41,950 nucleotides of DNA from Alphaproteobacteria bacterium (GTDB taxonomy: Bacteria; Pseudomonadota; Alphaproteobacteria; RF32; CAG-239): contig JAFUSH010000031.1 in NCBI GenBank assembly GCA_017471705.1, forward strand, positions 1 to 41,950. The letters are read 5' to 3'. The notes under the pieces are model-generated. The model saw only the letters and a program-made list of their open reading frames with translations, searched no databases and was not told where the DNA came from. The position numbers were made by a program, and so were the translations under genes. Positions 1 to 8,449 of the stretch are shown here, in pieces (the first letter of the stretch is position 1; each line of letters opens with the position of its first letter).

Positions 1-2956
1 CATTAATACAACATTGAGCGGATATGGGGACATCGTAACGCACGATGCAAATGAGTTTGCAACTGCCACGGATTTGGCAACAACAAACGGTAAAGTTACG
101 GCTAATGAAACCGCGATTTCCGGCAATACAGCAGATATATCATCATTAAAAACTCGTACAACTACTGCAGAAGGTAAAATTGCCGCAAATGAAGCCGCTA
201 TCGCAGGTAATACAGCAGATATATCATCATTGAAAACCCGTACGACCACCGCGGAGGGTAATATTGCAACCAACGCGGCAGCAATATCAGCTAATGAAAC
301 AGCGATTGCTACCAATACCTCTGATATATCATCATTAAAGACGCGTACGAGCACAGCAGAGGGAAAGATTGCGGCTAACGAGGCAAATATTGCCACCAAT
401 ACGGCAGATATAACATCGTTAACGACTCGCACAACCACCGCGGAAGGTAAGATTGCTCAAAACAGTTCGGACATAGCCTCTAACTCGGCAGATATAGCGC
501 AAAATACCGCGGATATTGCCGGCTTGGATGCTCGTATGGATACGGCAGAGGGTAATATTGCAGCCAACGCGGCAGCAATATCAGCTAATGAAACAGCGAT
601 TGCTACCAATACCTCTGATATATCATCATTAAAAACTCGCACCACGACAGCAGAGGGAAAGATTGCGGCTAACGAGGCAAATATTGCCACTAATACCTCT
701 GATATAGCTTCGTTAAAGACGCGTACTACGACGGCAGAGGGTAAGATAGCCGCCAATGAGGCAAATATCGCTACCAACACTGCCGATATTTCGTCATTGA
801 AAACACGCGTTAATACGGCAGAGGGTAAGATTGCCGCGAATGAAGCAGATATTATCATATTGAAAAACGATGTGGTAATGGGAGCTAATTCCGTAAGTTC
901 TGCAGGTTACAATGCAGGTGATAAAGTAAATGCAGCTCTTGTAAATGTAGATGTTGCTTTAGCTAATGCCGAAAATGATATAGATAATCTGCAAGATATT
1001 GTCGGTGATCCGCAGGTAATTGCGGCAACGGGCGGATTGTTGAACGGTGATAAAATCGGCTCCGGTATATCGTTGGTTGATGCCATTGATAAAGTGGCAA
1101 ATTCGGCCGCCGGATTGGATTTGGATAATACTTTCACCGGTAATAACACCTTTGAAAAGAGAATTGCAGCGGAAAACGGAATTCAATTTGGTAATGATGC
1201 TTCTGCCGGAATAATGATTGACGGTTCCGGAAAGGCAGTATTGGCATCTGTTGAAGCGGCAGGCGGATTCAAAGTTGATGCTGATAATTTCCTTGACAGT
1301 ACGGGATTAACAGCGGCAGGAGCTGATTTATCAGGTGATTTGAGTGTTGCCGGTACCACCACTTTAAGCGCAACAAACGGTTTGCAATTCGGAAACGGAA
1401 CAAACGTTACTTCTATTGATGACGGCTCTGCTCCTTTAAGCGCCAAAGATGCAAGCCAATTGGCAACCGTATCGACTGTTTTAACATCTGCTGAAAATGC
1501 CGATTTCACTGCAACCGGTAATAATATTGCTTCTGCCACAACCATCAGCAATGCAATTCATACATTGGATACCGAAATCGGTGCTGACAGCGATTATCAG
1601 TCTGCTAATAACGGTGTAGACGGAGCAAATTCAGTTAAAGCCAATATAAACGCAATTAACAGCAAACTCGGTAATGTTACTGATGTTGCCGTTAACGGTT
1701 CGTCAGCGACGGATTTAACAACGGCGGTAAGCGATTTGAATACCAATATGGTTAATGTTTTGGGCGGTATGTATGCTACTGACGGTTCGTACGCAAAATT
1801 AACCGGAAACGGTTTTGAAAACGGTGCAAACTTAACCGCGCAATTGACGGATTATGCCGAAAATGTTGCGGCTGCAACCGGTACAACTTATGGTACTGAC
1901 GGCAGTTATACCAATAATTACAGCGCATCTTCAATCAGCTATGGCAATATTGACAGAGAAAAATCTTTGGCACAAGCTATCGGGCAGATTGCTCATAACG
2001 TAGGCGATGAAGTTAACGGTGCTAAAGGTAATATTGCCGCTGATAATACGGTTAATGAAAACTTAGATGCAATTGACCTCGCAATCGGTGACAGAATTGT
2101 GAAAAACGATTTAGGCGCTGATTATTCCGCCTCGACAAGTCCGTCCGAGGTTACGTCGGCTCTGTCCAGATTGGCAAGCAATATCGGAAGCGCCGCTGCG
2201 GGAGCTAAAGGCAATGTTGACGGTTCGCTCACGATTAATGAAAATTTGGATAAGATTGATACCAATATCGGTGATATCTCGACATTTGCCGCCAGCACGA
2301 CCGGTAATTTGACCAACGGCGGAGAAACTGCTCCGGTTGATGTTGCTACTACGATTAACAACATTGATAAGACTTTGGGCAAGATTCACGGTTTGTATAA
2401 GAACGGCACGGTGAATAGTACGGTTGTAGCCTCTACGGTTAACGGAAATTCAAACTTGGCTTCAGGTACCACTGTCGAAGACCATTTGGTGAGCTTGGAT
2501 AATGCTATCGGAGATCGTACATTGGTTAGTTTGAATCAGGATATTAACAACGCTATGAGGAATGAATCCGTAGCCGCCGGTGTTCAGGCAGCCGGTAATG
2601 CCATCGGCGATATGAACTTTGAAGGTTCCAGATACATTTCTGACAGTCCGGATTTATCATCTGCGGTCAGACGTTTGGATAGCGGTTTGGCGCACGTTGA
2701 GGGTCAGGTTTATGATTTAAGACGCGATTTCAAGAGAGGTATGGCATCAATGGCGGCTATGACGGCGTTGGTTCCGAATTCACGCTCTTTGGGTGATACA
2801 TCAATTTCCTTGGGTACGGGCGCTTATGACGGTCATACCGGAGTGGCTATCGGTGGTTTCCACTATCTTACCGACAATATATTGTTAAATGCCGGCGCCG
2901 GATGGGGTAATTCAAGAGATGCCGCGTATCGCTTGGGTGTTACCTACTCATTCTAA
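1..2956 (+). CDS. YadA-type trimeric autotransporter adhesin, 3' portion (5' end outside window)
   Basis: Surface adhesin, expected to trimerise and anchor in the outer membrane (type Vc secretion). The frame is open to the left edge, so the signal peptide and head are missing. What remains is a stalk and anchor. About residues 40-282 after the first in-window TTG form a coiled coil of eight near-identical units. A longer alternating stalk follows, with degenerate repeats such as GAKGN..NENLD..D..IGD. The last ~90 residues carry a coiled segment (VYDLRRDFKRGMASMAAMTA) and a four-strand YadA anchor (GTGAYDGHTGVAIGG ... LGVTYSF) ending in the usual terminal Phe. A hairpin lies 20 bp after the stop. 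Family assignment is firm; the ligand cannot be inferred. Confidence 0.93.
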   Translation, partial: INTTLSGYGDIVTHDANEFATATDLATTNGKVTANETAISGNTADISSLKTRTTTAEGKIAANEAAIAGNTADISSLKTRTTTAEGNIATNAAAISANETAIATNTSDISSLKTRTSTAEGKIAANEANIATNTADITSLTTRTTTAEGKIAQNSSDIASNSADIAQNTADIAGLDARMDTAEGNIAANAAAISANETAIATNTSDISSLKTRTTTAEGKIAANEANIATNTSDIASLKTRTTTAEGKIAANEANIATNTADISSLKTRVNTAEGKIAANEADIIILKNDVVMGANSVSSAGYNAGDKVNAALVNVDVALANAENDIDNLQDIVGDPQVIAATGGLLNGDKIGSGISLVDAIDKVANSAAGLDLDNTFTGNNTFEKRIAAENGIQFGNDASAGIMIDGSGKAVLASVEAAGGFKVDADNFLDSTGLTAAGADLSGDLSVAGTTTLSATNGLQFGNGTNVTSIDDGSAPLSAKDASQLATVSTVLTSAENADFTATGNNIASATTISNAIHTLDTEIGADSDYQSANNGVDGANSVKANINAINSKLGNVTDVAVNGSSATDLTTAVSDLNTNMVNVLGGMYATDGSYAKLTGNGFENGANLTAQLTDYAENVAAATGTTYGTDGSYTNNYSASSISYGNIDREKSLAQAIGQIAHNVGDEVNGAKGNIAADNTVNENLDAIDLAIGDRIVKNDLGADYSASTSPSEVTSALSRLASNIGSAAAGAKGNVDGSLTINENLDKIDTNIGDISTFAASTTGNLTNGGETAPVDVATTINNIDKTLGKIHGLYKNGTVNSTVVASTVNGNSNLASGTTVEDHLVSLDNAIGDRTLVSLNQDINNAMRNESVAAGVQAAGNAIGDMNFEGSRYISDSPDLSSAVRRLDSGLAHVEGQVYDLRRDFKRGMASMAAMTALVPNSRSLGDTSISLGTGAYDGHTGVAIGGFHYLTDNILLNAGAGWGNSRDAAYRLGVTYSF
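131..860 (+). repeat. In-frame coiled-coil repeat array, 84- and 105-bp units
   Basis: Eight tandem units begin with (A/S)DISSLKTRTTTAEG or a variant. Unit lengths are 28, 35, 28, 35, 35, 28 and 28 residues, plus a final partial unit. All are multiples of seven, so every unit keeps the heptad register of the coiled coil. Several units are almost identical at DNA level, which should allow unit gain or loss by recombination without breaking the frame. Confidence 0.9.
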
Positions 2957-2975
2957 ATTTAGTTGTAAGTGTAGT

Positions 2976-3002
2976 AAGAGAGAGGGGAAATCCCTCTCTC
3001 TT
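2976..3002 (+). terminator. Strong hairpin after the autotransporter gene
   Basis: An 11-bp perfect stem (AAGAGAGAGGG pairing with CCCTCTCTCTT) has a 5-nt loop and starts 20 bp after the adhesin stop codon. Only two T residues follow, so it is a weak intrinsic terminator or a 3'-end stabilising stem rather than a textbook terminator. Some read-through into the gene at 3025 is plausible. Confidence 0.6.
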
Positions 3003-3024
3003 CTGTAAGCTAAAGGGGTAATCA

Positions 3025-3681
3025 ATGAAAAATTCAAAGACTATATTTATTTCGGTTCTGTTTTCTACGGTTTTCATTTTTATGGTATTATATAACAGTT
3101 ATCAGATTTCGCAGTTAAATCAAAAAGTTACACAAATAAATATAGGTATTACCAGAATAAATCCGGTTAAGATAGATAAAATACTGAATGAAGAAATATT
3201 GTTTATAAATTCGGATATAGAACGTATTGATGCGGAAATAGAACGCTTGAAAGCGGATACGCTGCAGATTACCGCTCTGAAAAAAGAAATAGAAAAGAAC
3301 CGCAAAATTTATGTATATAATATGGATGATGTTTTAACCAAGATAGGCTTGGTTGAAAACAAAAAGAAATTTGAAGAAGATATCAATAAGTTGAGTGAGG
3401 AAGTGGCATCTGCCGAAGAAAAAATCAAAAATATAAAAAATGCTAAAGTCGAAGATGATTTTGCCATAGTCTATCTGGATTCACTTAAACTCAAAAGAAA
3501 TGATTTAATAGACAGTTATCAAAAACAATTGGAAGAATATACGGATAAAATAAATAAAGCGTTGGAAGAAGTTGCGGCAGAAAAAAATGTTTCCGCTATT
3601 TTTAAGAAAAGTTCAATCGCCGTTGTAACAAGCGATGCTGAAGATGTATCAACGGAAATAGCAAATAAAGTAAAGCAATAA
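3025..3681 (+). CDS. Membrane-anchored coiled-coil protein of unknown function
   Basis: Not a family I recognise. Residues ~6-24 (TIFISVLFSTVFIFMVLYN) form one N-terminal hydrophobic segment, a signal anchor or uncleaved signal peptide. Residues ~30-195 are highly charged and helical (Lys/Glu/Asp/Ile rich), typical of a long coiled coil that would project into the periplasm. There are no cysteines and no catalytic motif. The start is an ATG after AAAGGGG. It lies 68 bp behind the adhesin gene, separated by a T-poor hairpin, so co-transcription and a role near the cell envelope are possible but not shown. Confidence 0.75.
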   Translation: MKNSKTIFISVLFSTVFIFMVLYNSYQISQLNQKVTQINIGITRINPVKIDKILNEEILFINSDIERIDAEIERLKADTLQITALKKEIEKNRKIYVYNMDDVLTKIGLVENKKKFEEDINKLSEEVASAEEKIKNIKNAKVEDDFAIVYLDSLKLKRNDLIDSYQKQLEEYTDKINKALEEVAAEKNVSAIFKKSSIAVVTSDAEDVSTEIANKVKQ

Positions 3682-3766
3682 TAAAAAATCAATCTTGTAA
3701 ATAATATCTTGTTAATTTATAAGTTGTATATATTTATAAGTTGAAAATTTAAAATAGGAAAAAAAT

Positions 3767-5188
3767 ATGCCGACAGATACACATACAAAGATTTTGGCGA
3801 CAATCGGTCCGTCCAGCGCTACGCCTAAAATGATTGAAAAACTTGTAAAGTCCGGAGTTGATGCCTTTCGTTTTAACTTTAGTCACGGAACTCACGAGGA
3901 ACACGCCGAGCGTTTGCAAACCGTGCGCAAGCTATCCGAGAAATACGGGCGTCATTTAACGGTGGTTGCCGATTTGCAAGGACCTAAGCTCAGAGTGGGA
4001 ACTTTTAAAACGGATAAAGTTCTTTTGCAAAAGGGACAGATATTTACTTTAGATATGAAAAACGAAGCCGGCGATGAAAGCCGTGTTCAGTTACCGCATA
4101 AAGAAATTTTTGATGCCCTGAAAAACGGCGATAAATTGCTCTTAAATGACGGCAATATTGAATTGGAAGTGTTGGAAAACAAAAATTATGTAGCAAAAAC
4201 CAAAATAAATGTGGGAGGGTATTTATCGGCTCATAAAGGAGTTAATTTGCCAAATGTAAAATTGCCGATTAATGCCATTACCGAAAAGGATAAAAAAGAT
4301 TTGCAATTTGCTTTGGAACAGGGGGTTGATTGGGTATGTCTGTCGTTTGTGCAGAGCGTTTCCGATGTTAAAATGGCGCGCAAGCTTATAGGAGATAAGG
4401 CTTGGATTATATCAAAGCTGGAAAAACCAAGTGCGGTTGATGAATTGGAAGATATAGTCAAGGAATCAGACGGTATTATGGTTGCTCGAGGTGATTTGGG
4501 GGTAGAATGTCCGATTCAGACAGTTCCGATATTGCAGAAACGTATTGTTAAAACTTGCCGCAAATATGCGCGTCCGGTGATTGTGGCAACCCAAATGTTA
4601 GAGTCGATGATTAATAATCCGACCCCGACCAGAGCCGAAGTTTCCGATGTGGCAAACGCTGTATTTGACGGCGCCGATGCGGTAATGCTTTCGGCAGAAA
4701 CCGCTGCCGGTAATTATCCGGCGGAAACCGTGCAGATGATGCATCAAATAATCAATCAGGTAGAAAATGATGCGACTTATTATTCGCGTGTGCAGTATGA
4801 TAAGGATTTATCCGATTGCGATGATATGGCCGATGCCATCACCTTTGCCGCTTGTGAAATGTTGGAAGTTATTCCGAATATGGCGGCGGTGGTAACGTAC
4901 AGCGCCAGTGGATTTACAACTTTATCAATGGCCAGAGAGCGTCCCAGCCGTCCGATTTTGGCGATTACGCTTGATGAAACAGTGGCACGCCGATTGGGAT
5001 TGCTGTGGGGAGTGAAGGCGTTTGTAAATTCGGAAGTATTTAAGAATTTTACCGGTTTGGAAGAAACGGCGCAAACGGTTGCCAAGAAGGCAAAAATCGG
5101 CGAAAAAGGCGAATATTTGGTGATTACCGCCGGATACCCGATAGGGGTTAAGGGTATGACCAACCTGATATACACAACGCAACTGTAA
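3767..5188 (+). CDS. pyk: Pyruvate kinase
   Basis: Catalyses phosphoenolpyruvate + ADP to pyruvate + ATP, the last step of glycolysis, in the cytoplasm. At 473 residues it has the standard bacterial length. The N-terminal barrel carries RFNFSHG (35-41). The B domain spans about 70-165. The active-site signature IISKLEKPSAV is at ~214-224 (catalytic Lys217, metal-ligand Glu219), followed by MVARGDLGVE (238-247) and ATQMLESM (274-281). The C-terminal allosteric domain is complete. The ATG follows AATAGGAAAAAAAT. A twice-repeated TTTATAAGTTG lies just upstream. It is followed by a structured RNA, not an obvious operon partner. Confidence 0.97.
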   Translation: MPTDTHTKILATIGPSSATPKMIEKLVKSGVDAFRFNFSHGTHEEHAERLQTVRKLSEKYGRHLTVVADLQGPKLRVGTFKTDKVLLQKGQIFTLDMKNEAGDESRVQLPHKEIFDALKNGDKLLLNDGNIELEVLENKNYVAKTKINVGGYLSAHKGVNLPNVKLPINAITEKDKKDLQFALEQGVDWVCLSFVQSVSDVKMARKLIGDKAWIISKLEKPSAVDELEDIVKESDGIMVARGDLGVECPIQTVPILQKRIVKTCRKYARPVIVATQMLESMINNPTPTRAEVSDVANAVFDGADAVMLSAETAAGNYPAETVQMMHQIINQVENDATYYSRVQYDKDLSDCDDMADAITFAACEMLEVIPNMAAVVTYSASGFTTLSMARERPSRPILAITLDETVARRLGLLWGVKAFVNSEVFKNFTGLEETAQTVAKKAKIGEKGEYLVITAGYPIGVKGMTNLIYTTQL

Positions 5189-5224
5189 AGAATAAAAAAA
5201 TATTAATTAAATTAAAAATAGATA

Positions 5225-5252
5225 TTGCAATTTAATTTTTTTATGTTATATT
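5225..5252 (+). promoter_or_regulatory. Promoter of the 5253-5486 structured RNA
   Basis: The -35 box TTGCAA (5225-5230) and -10 box TATATT (5247-5252) are 16 bp apart, with a TGN extended -10 (TGT at 5244-5246). The predicted start is near 5258-5260, at the base of the first RNA hairpin. Confidence 0.6.
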
Positions 5253-5486
5253 CGCAAACAGGTGCAGACATCTGTTTGCATTTAGAGTCTGAAAAAAGAC
5301 TCGGGGACGTAGAAATCCTTGCAACAGGCCAATGGTGCATTTATGCACCTCCCCGTCCGGCATAGAGACGGATTTTCTCTGACTATGGTCGGGGAGCCTT
5401 TGGTGAATGTCCAGAGCTATGCTTAAAGACCAAAGGGGCATTCTGTTGATGTTTTCTAACTTCCCGACCGCTTTTGCGGTCTTTTT
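5253..5486 (+). ncRNA. Unidentified structured RNA (leader or small RNA) ending in an intrinsic terminator
   Basis: No coding potential is evident, but base pairing is dense. An 11-bp hairpin with loop CAGA lies at 5254-5279. GAGTCT/AGACTC forms a second hairpin and GGTGCAT/ATGCACC a third. CTCCCCG pairs with CGGGGAG around an inner CATAG/CTATG hairpin. CCTTTGGT pairs with ACCAAAGG, in competition with GAATG/CATTC. Long-range TAGAAA/TTTCTA and CAACAG/CTGTTG close the core. The element ends at the GACCGC-TTTT-GCGGTC terminator. It begins about 70 bp after pyk and precedes the 77-residue ORF at 5514. I could not match it to tmRNA, 6S, SRP RNA, RNase P or a common riboswitch. Confidence 0.7.
5466..5486 (+). 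terminator. Intrinsic terminator or attenuator of the structured RNA
   Basis: A perfect 6-bp GC-rich stem GACCGC/GCGGTC with TTTT loop is followed by five T residues. It lies only 27 bp before the ATG at 5514, the usual arrangement of a transcription attenuator. Confidence 0.85.
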
Positions 5487-5513
5487 CATATTCGTTTTTG
5501 AAAAAGGAATGCT

Positions 5514-5747
5514 ATGGTTAAGAGAGAATGTATTTTTACTAAAGAAATCACGGTTACTTACAAAAAGGATACCGTCAAAAAAATGTCTTATGTGGATTAT
5601 ATAATTTGTGAAAATCTGCAATATTTGCAATTAGCGCAAAAATTGCTGATTATACACGAAATTGTAAACGAGGCAAAAACAAATCTCTCTTTTGATGAAA
5701 TCATAAAACATCTTTCCGGCAAAAGCGAAAATAAGGAAATAAGCTAA
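5514..5747 (+). CDS. Small hypothetical protein, 77 residues
   Basis: Unrecognised. A soluble, Lys-rich protein with a central helical stretch (ICENLQYLQLAQKLLIIHEI) and no signal peptide or cysteine motif. The start is well supported: AAAAAGGA lies 5 bp before the ATG. It sits directly behind the terminator of the structured RNA, so its expression probably depends on read-through. A hairpin and a strong terminator follow, so the gene stands alone. Confidence 0.65.
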   Translation: MVKRECIFTKEITVTYKKDTVKKMSYVDYIICENLQYLQLAQKLLIIHEIVNEAKTNLSFDEIIKHLSGKSENKEIS

Positions 5748-5790
5748 ACGTATGTTTTAGAACCATTTACAGGTGCGTTTAGTTTATCCG

Positions 5791-5826
5791 TTTCAGGTTA
5801 TGAGACAGGTTGCTTTCTGCCTGAAA
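5791..5826 (+). other. Stem-loop downstream of the 77-residue ORF
   Basis: TTTCAGG (5791-5797) pairs with CCTGAAA (5820-5826), with an inner CAGG/CCTG alternative. It lies in the 3' untranslated region between the ORF stop (5747) and the terminator at 5829. It could be a 3'-end processing or stability element. No further function can be read. Confidence 0.4.
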
Positions 5827-5828
5827 TT

Positions 5829-5866
5829 AAAGAAAAGGCTTCGCATAGTTACGAAGCCTTTTCTTT
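5829..5866. terminator. Bidirectional intrinsic terminator
   Basis: A 15-bp perfect stem, AAAGAAAAGGCTTCG pairing with CGAAGCCTTTTCTTT, has an 8-nt loop with A and T tracts on either side. It serves the plus-strand ORF ending at 5747 and the convergent lipoprotein gene ending at 5883. Confidence 0.92.
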
Positions 5867-5882
5867 ATTAATCCGTATAAAA

Positions 5883-6461
5883 TTATTCTATAACGTAGAT
5901 AGGAATTTCTTTAGGATCAGTTACCGGTTCTTCCGAGGCTGCTATCGGAGCTTCGACGGTATTTATTGTTTGCACTTCATACGTCATAGCAGCAGGTACG
6001 GGATATGCCGGCGTTTCATAAACCGGTGCGCTGCCGTTCTTGTAGTAATAAGTTCCCTTATATCCGGTAACCGTGACCGTTATGTCGCTGAAAAGACAGC
6101 CCCACGGCATACACAAAAATCCCGTTCCCGAAGTTGTGTATTGCGGAGACAATATAATATCGGCATTTGATGACACAATGGCGTCATAAATAGCTCCTCT
6201 TGTGCACTTGTCACTGGCGAAATTTCCTTTGTCGGTTTCTAATTTTACGTTGAATGCCTGTTTAGAAGGCGTGCTTATCGGAATACCGAAAAAGTTTTTA
6301 CATCTGGCTGACCCCTGTATTTTTCCACCGGGGATAATCGAAACCTCTAACGGTTTAGCTCTTAATGATAATCCTTCAACATTCAAACTTTGGCTGCCTT
6401 GGTGGGTTGCCGTACACGCTGCAACGCATAAACAAGCAAGCACACTAAAAATCTTTTTCAT
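5883..6461 (-). CDS. Predicted lipoprotein of unknown function
   Basis: 192 residues. The N-terminus MKKIFSVLACLCVAAC is a lipoprotein signal peptide with lipobox V-A-A-C and lipidated Cys16, so it should be anchored in the inner or outer membrane. The mature part has four further cysteines (in ARCKNF, DKCTRG and LCMPWGC), probably in disulfides, and predicted beta strands. A Pro/Glu/Ala-rich tail ends in PKEIPIYVIE. The family is not recognised. It is transcribed convergently with the 77-residue ORF and lies downstream of the exported protein at 6600-7487, from which a terminator at 6548-6579 separates it. Confidence 0.8.
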   Translation of the reverse strand: MKKIFSVLACLCVAACTATHQGSQSLNVEGLSLRAKPLEVSIIPGGKIQGSARCKNFFGIPISTPSKQAFNVKLETDKGNFASDKCTRGAIYDAIVSSNADIILSPQYTTSGTGFLCMPWGCLFSDITVTVTGYKGTYYYKNGSAPVYETPAYPVPAAMTYEVQTINTVEAPIAASEEPVTDPKEIPIYVIE

Positions 6462-6547
6462 AGTTTAAACTCCTTTGTATACTGCAATATATGTGCGATG
6501 TTATACTATTTTAATTAAAAAATACTTAAAGATTAGCCGTATAATAC

Positions 6548-6579
6548 AAAAGCCTTTGCTGTTGAAAGCAAAGGCTTTT
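6548..6579 (-). terminator. Intrinsic terminator after the 6600-7487 gene
   Basis: A 13-bp perfect stem, AAAAGCCTTTGCT with AGCAAAGGCTTTT, has a 6-nt loop. It lies 20 bp after the stop codon of the minus-strand gene. Confidence 0.88.
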
Positions 6580-6599
6580 GCAGGGTTGTAGCAAATATC

Positions 6600-7487
6600 T
6601 TAATCTTCCTGTTTTACTTCTTCCCGCTCTTCTTCTTTATTTTCTTCGGAAAAGGCATTTTTATCCAATATCACGTATTCAATATATTCAGGAGCCGCAT
6701 AAATAATTTCAAAGTTAACCCCTCTTATTTGGATGATTTTTTCCTTTAGCGGTGCAAATTTGCGTTGGTCTTCATCCGGATTGTCGCTGCTTGATATAAT
6801 GAAAGCCATATTATCACCTTCAATACCATCGTACTTAACGGCAAAATTAAGTTCGGCATCGCTGGAAGTTTCTTTAACGTCTTTATAAGGTTCTACTCTT
6901 AAATCGTGCGGTCTGATAACGGTAATGTCTTTAGAAACGTACAGAAAACCGTTTTCGACCAATCCCAAGGCATCCAAAAAATACCCTTTATAATCGGCGG
7001 CTATAACATAAGATTTTTCCGGAATTTCAAACAAAACATAGAACTGTCCGTTGATTTTTACTTCACCGAGCGGAGTAAATATCTGTCCCTCTTTAATCTT
7101 AATATCATTTAAAGTATTATAAATAACGCCGTCTTTAACCGCCTTGTACTGTTCTCCGCCTGTTTTAGTGGTAACAGTATAAGTTGTAGAGTCATACATA
7201 CGCTGTCCCAAACGAGCAGTTACGGGAACACCTCTCTTATATTCGTGAACTTCAATTTCTTGCGTATCTTCACCGCTGCCTTTGTTAATCAGGCGCTGCG
7301 AATAAAAGTTCACCGGATATTTTTTATAATTACGGAGTTTGTTAAGCCAGTAACCGTCACTGTCTGAAGAAAATAACGAATCATTTTCCGAACCGTGACG
7401 GCTGAAAGTTTCTCCCCAACGAGCATAGCCGAGGTCGGCAAAACCGAGGATTAAAAGCGTTAAAACTGGAATAAATATTTTTTTCAT
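6600..7487 (-). CDS. Exported protein of unknown function
   Basis: 295 residues. MKKIFIPVLTLLILGFADLGYA is a clear Sec signal peptide with cleavage after GYA. The mature protein is soluble and rich in beta-strand patterns and charged residues. It has no cysteine and ends in an acidic Glu/Lys tail (ENKEEEREEVKQED). No catalytic motif is visible. It is divergent from prmA with only ~85 bp between the start codons, and a terminator follows it. A periplasmic or surface role is inferred only from the signal peptide. Confidence 0.8.
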   Translation of the reverse strand: MKKIFIPVLTLLILGFADLGYARWGETFSRHGSENDSLFSSDSDGYWLNKLRNYKKYPVNFYSQRLINKGSGEDTQEIEVHEYKRGVPVTARLGQRMYDSTTYTVTTKTGGEQYKAVKDGVIYNTLNDIKIKEGQIFTPLGEVKINGQFYVLFEIPEKSYVIAADYKGYFLDALGLVENGFLYVSKDITVIRPHDLRVEPYKDVKETSSDAELNFAVKYDGIEGDNMAFIISSSDNPDEDQRKFAPLKEKIIQIRGVNFEIIYAAPEYIEYVILDKNAFSEENKEEEREEVKQED

Positions 7488-7505
7488 GATAAGCTCTTTT
7501 TAAGG

Positions 7506-7534
7506 TTTACACAATATACTGAGCCTACTATAAA
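7506..7534 (+). promoter_or_regulatory. prmA promoter
   Basis: TTTACA (7506-7511), 17 bp, TATAAA (7529-7534). Predicted transcription starts near 7541. This rules out the in-frame TTG at 7541 as the prmA start and favours the ATG at 7574. Confidence 0.7.
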
Positions 7535-7573
7535 TTAATTTTGGTAAAAAAAGTAATAACGAAAGATAAAAAA

Positions 7574-8449
7574 ATGAGTAATAATGCCGGAAGTTGTCAA
7601 GTTGTTAAATTTCAGCCGATTGCGGAAGTATCGGAAGATTTGCAGAATTTTGCCGAAGATTTTTTTGAAGTGGTGTCTAATGATTACACCGACGATGGTC
7701 TGGAGCAGCTTGTGGGATATTTGAGGAATTCGGTTTCGGAGCAGGATATGCTGTATGCCGCGCAAAATTTCGGCATAAAATTACCCGAGTATACAATTGA
7801 AAAACTGCAAAGTGACGATTGGTTGGCAGATAATGTAATAAAATTTGCTCCATTGGAAGTAGCCGAATTTTTGGTTTACGGTATTCACGAAAAAAATATC
7901 GATACGAACGGAAAAATTGGTGTAAGAGTTTATGCCGCAACCGCTTTCGGTTCGGAACATCAAACTACCAAATGCTGTTTGCAAGCGATTTCCGATATTA
8001 ACAAAACGACGGGATGCGCCGAAAGAATTTTAGATGTGGGTACCGGTTCCGGTATTTTATCGATTGCGGCGGCCAAAATATGGAAAAATTCCGAAATCGT
8101 AGCAGTTGATATTGATGATGAGTCTGTTGAGGTTGCCAAGCAAAATGCGCTCGATAACGGAGTGGAAAAACAGATTAAAGTGACATACAGCGACGGTTAT
8201 TCTTCAAAAACGGTGCAAGAAAATGCTCCGTATGATGTGATTTTAGCCAATATTTTGGCGCGTCCTTTAATTGCGATGGCTTCCGATATGGCGAATAACT
8301 TGAAAATCGGAGGGTACGCGGTTATTTCAGGATTTATAGATGAACAAGTGGATTGGGTGGTCGGAGAACATCAAAAATACGGATTGGAATTGCAAAAAGT
8401 TTATAAAATGGATAATTGGCGAGCCGCCCTCTTGAAAAGGATTAAGTAG
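7574..8449 (+). CDS. prmA: Ribosomal protein L11 methyltransferase PrmA
   Basis: SAM-dependent methylation of ribosomal protein L11. 291 residues from the ATG at 7574; the in-frame TTG 33 bp upstream coincides with the predicted transcription start. The N-terminal substrate-recognition half (1-120) is divergent. AFGSEHQTTKCCL (124-136) corresponds to the PrmA GTGxHxTT region. The SAM motif I LDVGTGSG is at 153-160, followed by acidic VDIDDE (178-183). NILARP at 226-231 is the PrmA-type motif IV. The stop TAG directly abuts the ATG of the aminopeptidase gene, so the two should be translationally coupled. Confidence 0.93.
   Translation: MSNNAGSCQVVKFQPIAEVSEDLQNFAEDFFEVVSNDYTDDGLEQLVGYLRNSVSEQDMLYAAQNFGIKLPEYTIEKLQSDDWLADNVIKFAPLEVAEFLVYGIHEKNIDTNGKIGVRVYAATAFGSEHQTTKCCLQAISDINKTTGCAERILDVGTGSGILSIAAAKIWKNSEIVAVDIDDESVEVAKQNALDNGVEKQIKVTYSDGYSSKTVQENAPYDVILANILARPLIAMASDMANNLKIGGYAVISGFIDEQVDWVVGEHQKYGLELQKVYKMDNWRAALLKRIK

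Noticed and set aside
457..858. 133-residue minus-strand ORF inside the adhesin repeats
   Set aside because: Shadow of the repetitive coding sequence: it mirrors the repeat period, lacks a ribosome-binding site and has the composition expected of the antisense of coiled-coil codons.
5296..5330. Resemblance of GGGGACGTAG...CAACAGG to the 5' end of tmRNA
   Set aside because: No tag-coding frame, no TTCGA T-arm partner and no CCA-type 3' end lie within the transcript, so tmRNA is not supported.
5407..5604. 65-residue plus-strand ORF starting inside the structured RNA
   Set aside because: It would begin within the stem region, run through the intrinsic terminator and overlap the better-signalled ORF at 5514 in another frame.
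5241..5630. 129-residue minus-strand ORF over the structured RNA
   Set aside because: It crosses the promoter, all RNA hairpins and the terminator, and has no ribosome-binding site; the plus-strand RNA and small ORF explain the region better.
7541..7573. N-terminal extension of prmA from a TTG codon
   Set aside because: The TTG coincides with the predicted transcription start of the TTTACA-17-TATAAA promoter and has no ribosome-binding site.
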